A DNA stretch of 64,000 nucleotides from assembly GCA_012728875.1 (NCBI GenBank), contig JAAYEF010000031.1, positions 124,001-188,000 on the forward strand. The letters run 5' to 3'. A program made the position numbers and the translations under genes. Below, piece by piece: positions 1-7,321 of the stretch. Numbering within the stretch: position 1 is the stretch's first letter; the number at the start of each line of letters is the position of its first letter. The notes under the pieces were generated by a model. It was not told where the DNA came from and did not search any database. It saw only the letters and a program-made list of their open reading frames with translations. This DNA is from Candidatus Cloacimonadota bacterium. Lineage in GTDB: Bacteria > Cloacimonadota > Cloacimonadia > Cloacimonadales > Cloacimonadaceae.

Positions 1-2
1 GG

Positions 3-1079
3 GACGAGGAAAGCCAGAGTTGGGGCGCGGTGGTGCCGGGTTCACCCCAGCTGCTGGGAAACACTGATGTGCATGTTGCCAAAGACTTATATGGCAATAT
101 GTTCATTTCCTGCTATGACGACGGTTTCACGGTGCTTAACCCCAACGACGAGCTTTTGGCGGAATTTCGCATTCCCAATAGCATCCATCAGCGTTCCATC
201 TATAGCTATCACAATGGCAGACAATATTTTATCGGCACAAACAACGACCGCGGCCTGGTGATCTGGAACCATGATTCCATGCCCGAAACGGATGGGGCGC
301 ACTGGCTGATCCCGGAACCCGCCGAACTGAGCAACTGCGTGATTTACGGCGTGGTGAGCCTGCAAAACCCATATGAGGGCATCCAACACTGGGTGGCTGC
401 CAGCACAGGGCTTTTCATGTGGAACGAAAATGATTGGTTCCGCTGGGATACCGCCATCAAGCGTTATAAATACAATAAAACAACCCGGACCTGGACGAAC
501 GACATCCTTTACTATGAGGATGAGGAACGGCTTTACGGCTCGGTGCGCACCACGCCCACAGCCATTTATCTGGATCCTTTCAACCGGGTTTGGATTGGCA
601 GTTTGGAAAACGGCATCAGCATGTATGACCCTGTTATAGAGAGGTTTACAAACTATTTTCAGGATAATTCGCCACTGCTTTCAAATCACATCACCGCGCT
701 GGGCTATCTGCCCCAGGAAGGAGTTTTGCTGATTGGCACTCCGGAGGGGTTAAATACGCTCAGGATAGGAATCTCTGAAAAGCCGGATACCGAATTGCGG
801 CAGTTGGTGGTCTTTCCCAATCCCTTCCATCCGGAAGAGGGTGAAAAAGCCATCATCAGCAACCATCCTGCCGAAACCATGCCTCCGGGGTTGAATCAAT
901 GCAGGATCTACGATGCTGCCGGTGCATTGGTGAGAATCCTGGAGGAAAACGAATTTGCCCGTTTTTCATGGGATGGAAAAAATGAGGCGGGAAAAGCCTG
1001 TGCCAATGGGGTTTATTTTGTGGTGGTGAGTTCTGAAAAGGGGCAGAGGCGGACGGCGAAGATAGCGCTGTTGCGCTAA
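3..1079 (+). CDS. secreted propeller-type protein with FlgD-like C-terminal domain (5' truncated by window edge)
   Basis: The frame is open from base 3 with no stop, so the ORF-track start at 30 is only an internal GTG and the gene begins before the window. The visible 358 residues contain loose repeats of the two-component-regulator-propeller kind (for example 'RVWIGSLENGISMYDP' and 'LLIGTPEGLNTLRIG'). They end in a module starting at 'VVFPNPFHPEEGEKA' with a 'FSWDGKNEAGKACANGVYFV' segment, the hallmark of FlgD-Ig / type-A sorting domains in FCB-group secreted proteins. It is probably an exported, surface-anchored or released protein; its function is unknown. Its stop codon overlaps by 4 nt the stop of the convergent M20 gene. 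The family of the C-terminal domain is clear, that of the repeats less so. Confidence 0.75.
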   Translation, partial: DEESQSWGAVVPGSPQLLGNTDVHVAKDLYGNMFISCYDDGFTVLNPNDELLAEFRIPNSIHQRSIYSYHNGRQYFIGTNNDRGLVIWNHDSMPETDGAHWLIPEPAELSNCVIYGVVSLQNPYEGIQHWVAASTGLFMWNENDWFRWDTAIKRYKYNKTTRTWTNDILYYEDEERLYGSVRTTPTAIYLDPFNRVWIGSLENGISMYDPVIERFTNYFQDNSPLLSNHITALGYLPQEGVLLIGTPEGLNTLRIGISEKPDTELRQLVVFPNPFHPEEGEKAIISNHPAETMPPGLNQCRIYDAAGALVRILEENEFARFSWDGKNEAGKACANGVYFVVVSSEKGQRRTAKIALLR

Positions 1080-2182
1080 TCCGCTTGGATCAAGGCTTCA
1101 AAGACCTGCATGCCCACTTCGATGCAGGCTTCGTTTGGCAAAAACTTTGAGGAATGCAGTGGCTCGGAGCATCCCGAGCCCAGCCAAAACAGCAGACCGG
1201 GATAAATCGAGGTGAAAAAGCCGAAATCCTCGCCGGTGAGCACGATTTCAGCTTCCTGGAAGCTGATGCCGGTCTGAGCGCAGGCGTCTTTTAATCTTTC
1301 TACCAGATCAGTGGCATTGACCACGGGATCGTAGCTGCTCAGCAGCTCAAACTCAAAATCAGCACCGTGTTTTTGGGCAGCCTGTGTGGCATTGTGTTTG
1401 ATAAGTTGGTTGATCTGATCGCTCAGCGCTTTTTCCAGACTGCGTTGCGTGCCCTGCAAAACACAGCGTTCGGGCACCACATTGCGCACGGTGCCTGCCT
1501 CCAGTTTGCCCACATGGAAGATAAGCCTGTGATCAGCAGAGAGTTTTGCCATATCCTGATCCATCAGATCCAAAAAATCCCTGGCAGCGGAAAGGGCGTT
1601 CACACCCTCTTCGGGGAAGGCTGCGTGGGCGGATTTGCCGATGAAGGTAACGTCAAACTCCTGGGGAATGCCGAAAAAAATGCCGGCACGGCTGGAAACC
1701 GTCCCCACAGGCAGGCCGAAAGCTACGTGCAGGGCGAAAGCTGCCTTCACATCGTATTCCTGGATAAGCCCTTCCGCCAGAACGCTTTGTGCGCCACCCT
1801 GACCTTCTTCGGCGGGCTGGAACAGGAAAAGCAGATTGCGCTCAGTGGCTTGGGAAACCACACGTTCGATGAGACCCAAAAGCACCGTCATGTGGATATC
1901 GTGACCGCAGGCATGCATCAGTCCCGGATGCTGTGAAGCAAAATCACAGCCAGAGTTTTCCGACACGGGCAGGGCATCCATATCTGCGCGGAAAAGCATG
2001 TAGGGACCGGCGCCATGGCTGTATTCCACCAGAATGCCGGTGTTTGAGGAAAATTCGCGGATGCGGATGCCGGGCAGCTTTTTCAGATGGCTTAAAAGCA
2101 GCTTTTTGGTCTGGTTTTCCTGGAACGCCAGTTCAGGGATGCGATGTAGTTCGCGACGGATGTGTTGGAGGTTCAGGCTCAT
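1076..2182 (-). CDS. M20-family amidohydrolase / N-acyl-amino-acid deacylase
   Basis: A 368-residue metallo-amidohydrolase of the M20D (hippurate hydrolase / N-acetyl-diaminopimelate deacetylase) group. Metal-site motifs are visible in order: 'FRADMDALPV', 'MHACGHDIHMT', 'PAEEGQGGA' and near the C-terminus 'LTGEDFGFF'; the dimerisation-domain 'GKSAHAAFPEEG' lies between. The track start is too far upstream. I chose the ATG at 2182 because it gives the usual N-terminus 'MSLNLQHIRRELHRIPELAF' and forms an ATGA overlap with the stop of asd, with which it must be co-transcribed. That neighbour makes an N-acetyl-LL-diaminopimelate deacetylase (lysine/peptidoglycan pathway) a reasonable guess, but peptide or indole-acyl substrates are equally possible from sequence alone. 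Confidence 0.85.
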   Translation of the reverse strand: MSLNLQHIRRELHRIPELAFQENQTKKLLLSHLKKLPGIRIREFSSNTGILVEYSHGAGPYMLFRADMDALPVSENSGCDFASQHPGLMHACGHDIHMTVLLGLIERVVSQATERNLLFLFQPAEEGQGGAQSVLAEGLIQEYDVKAAFALHVAFGLPVGTVSSRAGIFFGIPQEFDVTFIGKSAHAAFPEEGVNALSAARDFLDLMDQDMAKLSADHRLIFHVGKLEAGTVRNVVPERCVLQGTQRSLEKALSDQINQLIKHNATQAAQKHGADFEFELLSSYDPVVNATDLVERLKDACAQTGISFQEAEIVLTGEDFGFFTSIYPGLLFWLGSGCSEPLHSSKFLPNEACIEVGMQVFEALIQAD

Positions 2183-3159
2183 GAAATTCCTGCCAGTTCG
2201 GCGTGTTTCAACATGATGCGCACGGCATTGGACGCAGCTCCCAGGCGAATGTTGTGTCCCAGATTCCAAAAGCTGAGGCTGTTTTTGTTGGCACCCTGAC
2301 GCAGTCGGCACACGTGGGAGGCATTTGAATTGCCCAGTTCGCGCGGCGTGATGTAGCTATTTTCTTCAAACACAATGGATTCGGCATCCTTGAGCGCTTC
2401 GGCGGCGAGGGCGGGGTCCGTCTGGGTTTCAAACTCCGCGTGTATGCTTTCGCTGTGGCCGTAATACACTGGCACGCGCACGGTTGTGGCGCTGATTTCC
2501 AGTTCGGGAATTTCCAGAATGCGGCGGGTTTCAAAGTGCATTTTTTCTTCTTCCTGGGAATAGCCGTCGTCGTTGAATGCACCGATTTGGGGGATCAGAT
2601 TCAGGTCGATCAGCTTGGGATAGATGCCGTTGTCGCCGCTGCCGGCGCGTTGGGCTTCCAGAGTTAGAATCCCTTGGTGTCCGCTTCCGGAAACGGATTG
2701 ATAGGTGCTGACCACCACTTTGCGCAAGCCGAACAGCCGGTTCAAAACAGCCAGCGGCAAAACCATCTGGATGGTGCTGCAGTTTGGGTTTGAGATGATG
2801 CCACGGTAGTTTTCCAGCAGCCGTCCGTTTATTTCTGGAACCACCAGCGGGATCAGCGCATCCTGGCGAAATCCGGAGGAATTGTCGATCACAACCGAAC
2901 CCGCGGCGGTTGCCAAGGGTGCAAAACTGCGTGCGACACCTGCGCCGGCGGAATAGAGCACATAGTCGAACGGATCCTGCAACGAACTGTCTGTCAGTTC
3001 TTTAACCACGAGGGCGGTATCCTGAAAATAGAGGGTGCTTCCTGCCGAACGCGCGGAGGCGAAAAGCTCCAGGCGTTCAACCGGGACGTCAAATTCCTCC
3101 AAGCAGCTTATCATCATGCGGCCCACTTCACCGGTGGCACCAACAATTGCAATTTTCAT
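2179..3159 (-). CDS. asd: aspartate-semialdehyde dehydrogenase
   Basis: Converts aspartyl-4-phosphate to aspartate-4-semialdehyde with NADPH, the branch point to lysine/DAP, threonine and methionine. The 326-residue protein has the N-terminal nucleotide-binding 'MKIAIVGATGEVGRMM', the catalytic cysteine in 'ISNPNCSTIQ' (about residue 127), and 'STYQSVSGSGHQG' and 'RVPVYYGHSESIHAEF' with the substrate-binding Arg and acid/base His. Length is normal. The start at 3159 is preferred over the track start because it begins the Rossmann strand directly and has an AAGGA-type ribosome site; the extra 14 residues of the track have no family match. Transcribed divergently from the tRNA gene, first gene of a two-gene operon with the M20 deacylase. 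Confidence 0.93.
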   Translation of the reverse strand: MKIAIVGATGEVGRMMISCLEEFDVPVERLELFASARSAGSTLYFQDTALVVKELTDSSLQDPFDYVLYSAGAGVARSFAPLATAAGSVVIDNSSGFRQDALIPLVVPEINGRLLENYRGIISNPNCSTIQMVLPLAVLNRLFGLRKVVVSTYQSVSGSGHQGILTLEAQRAGSGDNGIYPKLIDLNLIPQIGAFNDDGYSQEEEKMHFETRRILEIPELEISATTVRVPVYYGHSESIHAEFETQTDPALAAEALKDAESIVFEENSYITPRELGNSNASHVCRLRQGANKNSLSFWNLGHNIRLGAASNAVRIMLKHAELAGIS

Positions 3160-3235
3160 GGGAAAAATCCTTGATTTTTGAATTAATATTTGCCAAACCA
3201 AATACAGCGGGGTGCATCATTTGTCAATGCAAAAC

Positions 3236-3265
3236 TTGACAAAAAGCGGCGGGCGGGGATTTATG
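3236..3265 (+). promoter_or_regulatory. candidate sigma70-type promoter of the tRNA-Arg gene
   Basis: A perfect TTGACA at 3236-3241 is followed after 18 bp by a weak -10 candidate TTTATG (3260-3265), 12 bp before the mature 5' end of the tRNA. The -35 box is convincing, the -10 is poor (TATGTA at 3262 is an alternative). Confidence 0.35.
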
Positions 3266-3277
3266 TACGCAAATCGC

Positions 3278-3353
3278 GCCCCAGTAGCTCAGGGGATAGA
3301 GCAGCGGTTTCCTAAACCGTTGGTCGGATGTTCGAATCATCCTTGGGGCGCCA
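3278..3353 (+). tRNA. tRNA-Arg (anticodon CCT)
   Basis: A 76-nt cloverleaf with encoded CCA. The acceptor arm GCCCCAG pairs with TTGGGGC (one G-T pair), the D arm is GCTC/GAGC, the anticodon stem GCGGT/ACCGT encloses loop TTCCTAA giving anticodon CCT (reads AGG), and the T arm GGATG/CATCC encloses TTCGAAT. All invariant positions are in place. It lies 15 bp upstream of the exoribonuclease gene, so the two may share a transcript. Confidence 0.97.
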
Positions 3354-3368
3354 TTTTTAAAGGATTTT

Positions 3369-5297
3369 ATGGCCAGATACGCAGAGGGAACCGCCGTCCT
3401 TTTTTACCAAAAGGCGGAGCTTAGATTGGGGATGATTGCCGCCATGGGGGCACGCGGCTGCGGGGTTTTGGATTTGGATGGCGTCACTATTGAACTTACT
3501 GAGAAACGCTTTGTGCTTAGTTCGCAAACCCCCTTGCTGCCAGCATCTGGCGAGGCTTTGCATCATTTTGCCCAAGAGGTGGAAGCTGCCGGCAAAGCTT
3601 TTGCCTCTGAACATATTCAGGAGCTTTTGGGAGCCTTGAACAAGGCATTCAGCTTTGAGGAAGCCTGTGCCGTCCTTAACTTAAACTCGGACGCCCAACG
3701 CTTTGCCTTCTTTTTATATCTGAAGCAGAAAGAGGAGATTTTTGCCCCCAAAAAAGGCCTGTATCAGATCCGAAATGCAGAGGAGCGGCAGGCATTTCTG
3801 AACCAACGCGAGCAAAGCCGTCAGCGGGAACATTATCTGGCTGAGGTGGCGGAATATTTGGAAAGCTTTGGCAAGGGAGAAAGTCCACACTTGGAAGAAG
3901 GAATGAGGGAAAGGCTGAAGCTGGAGCTGCGTGGCCTGCAATTGCAAAATGGGTCAAAAGATTTGGCAAGGATTTTGCGAGCGGGCTTGGAAGGAATGGA
4001 GGCTTATGAAGGCAGACTCAAGGAGCTGCGCCTGGCTTTGGGCGATGTTTTCACTGATACTGACCCCATGGCAGCGGAAAGCGGGATCCCAGTTGCCTTT
4101 AAGCCGGGTTTGGAAAAAAAGATCCTGGATGCAGAGCTTGTTGTGCAAAATCCTGCAAAAACAGCTTCAGGCAAAAGTCCCGAAGCTTTTTCCATCGACA
4201 TTGCCGGCACGCTGGATTTTGACGATGCCATTTCGCTGACACCGGGGGAAAATGGCTGGACCCTGGGCATACACATCAGCGACGTGGCGGGTAGAATTCC
4301 CGCACAGAGCCAGCTTTTTGTCGAAGCCAGACAGAGGGCGGCATCGCTGTATCTGCCCGGGGAAAGCATTTCCCTGTTGCCGGAAACACTTACCCGGAGC
4401 GAGTTTCCGCTCCTGGCAGGAACGGAAAAGCCGGCGCTTTCGCTGTATGTGGAACTGGATAGGGAACTACGCCTGGGAAATTTTGAGTTCCGGCTGGATA
4501 GAGTAAAGATAAAGAGGAATTACAGTTACCAGGAATTCGATGCGGAACTGAGCGATCCAGACTTCGCACCCTTATACAGGCTTGCCCAAAAACTGGCGCG
4601 AGAACGCGACGATGATGAAAAATCCGAAATTTCGCGTTTTTACTGGCAATTGAAGGTGCAAAACGGCGAGATTACCATGATTAAAACAGACAATCTCAGC
4701 CCTTCACGCAGCATTGTGGAAGAGCTGATGATACTGTATAACAGGCTGTTCGCAAAACGCGCCACCGAAAGCGGGCTGCCCTTTCTGTATCGCAATGTGG
4801 CGGGCTTTGAAGAAAACGAAGAGACTGAACCGAGGGCGCAAATCCAAGCCTATCTTTCCACCGAGGCCAGGTTTCATCCCGGAGTGGGCTCGGAAGCCTA
4901 TCTGCATGCCAGCTCACCCATCCGCAGATTTGCCGACATCGTGAACCAGATGCAGTTTCAGGCTTTTCTGCAGGGGCAAGCCCCAGCCTTGGGCAAAGAT
5001 GAACTGGAAAACCTGATACCCGAGTTGGAAAAAAGATTGCTGCTCTTGAGGCAGGTGGCACGGCGCAGCGAAAGCTATTGGCTGCTGCGTTTTTTACAGC
5101 AGAAGCATCTGGGCGAGCCGCTGGACCTGATTTTGCTGAAACGCCTGCGCCAAGGCTATCTGGCGGAACTGACCCGCTGGGAAAAGCGGCTGGTGGTACA
5201 TTGTGACAGTCTGCCGCCTTTGCAGACCCCCGTGAAGGCTGTGTTCAGTTCTGTAGATCTGCGGGAACTGAGCGCAGAAGCAGAAATCAGTTATTAG
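3369..5297 (+). CDS. RNB-domain exoribonuclease (RNase II/R family)
   Basis: A processive 3'-5' exoribonuclease, cytoplasmic, expected to degrade single-stranded RNA to nucleotides. The 642 residues match the length of RNase II rather than RNase R. The RNB catalytic domain starts with 'SIDIAGTLDFDDAISL' (about residues 275-290, the Mg-binding aspartates) and has the downstream 'HASSPIRRFADIVNQMQ' motif (compare TSPIRRYADLVNH). The first 240 residues are poorly conserved and I cannot assign clear cold-shock folds there; the C-terminal S1 region is also short. Start ATG at 3369 has AAAGGA upstream. The 3' end overlaps by 4 nt the stop of the convergent gene. Confidence 0.87.
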   Translation: MARYAEGTAVLFYQKAELRLGMIAAMGARGCGVLDLDGVTIELTEKRFVLSSQTPLLPASGEALHHFAQEVEAAGKAFASEHIQELLGALNKAFSFEEACAVLNLNSDAQRFAFFLYLKQKEEIFAPKKGLYQIRNAEERQAFLNQREQSRQREHYLAEVAEYLESFGKGESPHLEEGMRERLKLELRGLQLQNGSKDLARILRAGLEGMEAYEGRLKELRLALGDVFTDTDPMAAESGIPVAFKPGLEKKILDAELVVQNPAKTASGKSPEAFSIDIAGTLDFDDAISLTPGENGWTLGIHISDVAGRIPAQSQLFVEARQRAASLYLPGESISLLPETLTRSEFPLLAGTEKPALSLYVELDRELRLGNFEFRLDRVKIKRNYSYQEFDAELSDPDFAPLYRLAQKLARERDDDEKSEISRFYWQLKVQNGEITMIKTDNLSPSRSIVEELMILYNRLFAKRATESGLPFLYRNVAGFEENEETEPRAQIQAYLSTEARFHPGVGSEAYLHASSPIRRFADIVNQMQFQAFLQGQAPALGKDELENLIPELEKRLLLLRQVARRSESYWLLRFLQQKHLGEPLDLILLKRLRQGYLAELTRWEKRLVVHCDSLPPLQTPVKAVFSSVDLRELSAEAEISY

Positions 5298-6904
5298 TCC
5301 GTCCTGTTGATAACGACAGCCTCCAAAAGCGAGCCACGAGGAGGAATTCCCGTGCCTGAGGAGATCCGGAAAAACTTTCGCGATTCCAAGTTCAGGCTTA
5401 TGCCATTGAAAGCGGCAGGCACATAACCCAGGCAGCTCCAATCTCCATAAGGGTCATCGGCGGCATGGATGCAATACCATTCCGCACCAATTTGAGGCAT
5501 CCAATACAGGGTGATTCTATTGTTATCCAAGATCATTTCCGGAGCAGCCGGAGGTGCCAAAAAATCCACGAATACGGGGTAGGGTTCATTTATCAAGCCC
5601 AAGCCATCGGAGAAAACACCTTGAACCGCGTAGTTATGCCATCCGTATGGGACCCCGTAGTCGAGATAGCTTTCTGCAAAACCAAAAGAATGAGGTATCT
5701 GTTGCAGGAAGAGCCCATCCCGGAAAATATTGATGGCCTGAACCGCAGCTCTGGATTCTTTGGCAAGAGCTGTATAATAATCGATGATTATAGACAAAGT
5801 TACAGTATTTTGCGATACAGAGGCGTTCTGAATCCATAAGACTGCTCCATAGTTGTTGTCGCACACACCGGAGAACCGATATTCATGAAGGCTGCGCCCA
5901 AGATCGTCTTCCACGGTCAAAGTGGCTCTTTGAGGCAGTGAATCTTCAACCTGGGGATGGAAGATAACCGAAAATGTGTAGGGGTGATCAGCAGTAATTT
6001 GAACAGGCAGATCCGGAGCATTCAAACTATATGCTTCATAAGCATCGCAAATCAGCTGAATATCATCGTGACCAATTTCCATGGTCCCCCCGCCAAGGTT
6101 GTAGATGGTAAATTCCCGGCTCGGTTCATGACCAACCGGCAGATAGCCGAACCAGAAGTCTTCATCATCGGGATCAATTGAATAGATCGGCGGATTCTCC
6201 ACATTAACATAATAGGGCTGGGAGAGATGGCTGCTAACTCCTTGAACCTGATAGTAATGCAAGCCTTCGGGGACACAGTAATGCGTATATTCATACCACC
6301 ATACAGAATCATCAAATTCAATTGTATCCAGCAAGTCTCCATCAAAATATATGTCAAAGAGACCGAATATGCCTTTGGGGATTTCAGCATTACGTCCAAT
6401 GGGGCAGGCTTCCTCCCAATGGATGGTAACGTTGTTTCCATCTACGGTGACGTTAGTTATCCAAACAAAACAGTAAATGGGTGGTCCGGTAACGAAGGCT
6501 TCAAGCAGGTATGAATACTCCTCCAATTCATCCGAGCCTATTCTTAGCACCAAATTCGCGGATACGTACACATCCTCAAGATCCCTGGGCCATAACTCCA
6601 CATATAATTCGAACGATTCATGAGGTTCAAGCAGCCCAGAGTTTTCACAATTTTCTCCCAAAACCATAAAAGATTGAGTGTAGTCATTACCAATTGACAG
6701 CTCAAACTGGAGGGTTTCATTGCCAAGGTTGGTGAGAGTAAAATACTGAACTAAAGGCAAGCCAGGATTTACCTCACCCCAGTTGTAGCCTTCCGGCTCC
6801 AAACTGAAATGAACAGAATTCTGCGTTTTCAGGGGCTGACCCAAACCGGCAGCCAAAGGAAACGCAACAAGCAGCACCGACAAAAAAATAAGAGCAGTTC
6901 TCAT
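5294..6904 (-). CDS. secreted protein with Hydin/ASH-type beta-sandwich domains
   Basis: A 536-residue exported protein. The start at 6904 was chosen because it follows a near-perfect ribosome site (AAGGAGGAAAG) and opens with a signal peptide 'MRTALIFLSVLLVAFPLAAG'; the longer track start has neither. Two ASPM-SPD2-Hydin-like (choice-of-anchor D) segments are visible, one after the signal peptide ('YNWGEVNPGLPLVQYFTLTN') and one in the middle ('FWFGYLPVGHEPSREFTIYN'). They alternate with fibronectin-III-like stretches that contain 'HYCVPEGLHYYQVQGV' and 'DYGVPYGWHNYAVQGV', an internal duplication. There is no C-terminal FlgD-like domain. Function unknown; probably a surface or periplasmic adhesion-type protein. 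It is divergent from the CotH gene. Confidence 0.7.
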   Translation of the reverse strand: MRTALIFLSVLLVAFPLAAGLGQPLKTQNSVHFSLEPEGYNWGEVNPGLPLVQYFTLTNLGNETLQFELSIGNDYTQSFMVLGENCENSGLLEPHESFELYVELWPRDLEDVYVSANLVLRIGSDELEEYSYLLEAFVTGPPIYCFVWITNVTVDGNNVTIHWEEACPIGRNAEIPKGIFGLFDIYFDGDLLDTIEFDDSVWWYEYTHYCVPEGLHYYQVQGVSSHLSQPYYVNVENPPIYSIDPDDEDFWFGYLPVGHEPSREFTIYNLGGGTMEIGHDDIQLICDAYEAYSLNAPDLPVQITADHPYTFSVIFHPQVEDSLPQRATLTVEDDLGRSLHEYRFSGVCDNNYGAVLWIQNASVSQNTVTLSIIIDYYTALAKESRAAVQAINIFRDGLFLQQIPHSFGFAESYLDYGVPYGWHNYAVQGVFSDGLGLINEPYPVFVDFLAPPAAPEMILDNNRITLYWMPQIGAEWYCIHAADDPYGDWSCLGYVPAAFNGISLNLESRKFFRISSGTGIPPRGSLLEAVVINRTD

Positions 6905-7321
6905 GATCTTTCCTCCTTGATCATGCGGGTTGAAGGTGGAGTTTATATACATAACCAAAAATTGGATATTTAAATTATCTGTCAAGAGATTTCTGACAAA
7001 TATTTTAATGATTCTCAAACCTTGAACTAGCGAGGGCGAAGAGAAAAAAAGGCTGGACAGAAAAAGGGTTCTTGTAGATTTTGAATTTTATGTTTGTTTT
7101 TGGGGACATGTTTTGGATGTCTCCGCATATCCGAAAACCCCCAAAAGCTGATAACGCCATGATAATTAATAAGATAGGACGCTGCAATTGTGTAAGCGAC
7201 CCGGCGGAAGCGTGATTTGGCAAATGATTGATTTCTATCGTTGTATTCCCAAACCAAGAGATAGAGAATAATAAAACTGATATTTGCTGCCATATATGAT
7301 CAATCCATTGAGGAGGAAAAA
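6905..7321. other. 417-bp divergent intergenic region
   Basis: Lies between the minus-strand secreted protein and the plus-strand CotH gene and must hold both promoters. I see a TTGACA on the minus strand (6985-6980) without a good -10, and on the plus strand the 38-bp ops-like element at 7177-7214. The two minus-strand ORFs of the track here (7005-7355 and 7027-7293) have no ribosome site or recognisable protein and are not annotated as genes. Confidence 0.6.
7177..7214 (+). promoter_or_regulatory. ops/JUMPstart-like element, copy A
   Basis: A 38-bp sequence beginning GGACGCTGC and ending CCCGGCGGAAGCGTG. It matches copy B (17578-17615) at 31 of 38 positions with no gaps. Its 3' end differs at one base from the ops core GGCGGTAGCGTG that recruits RfaH in enterobacterial polysaccharide operons, and a TGTAA lies 7 bp before that core as in the JUMPstart consensus I recall. 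It sits 107 bp upstream of the CotH start, a leader-like position. Confidence 0.6.
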
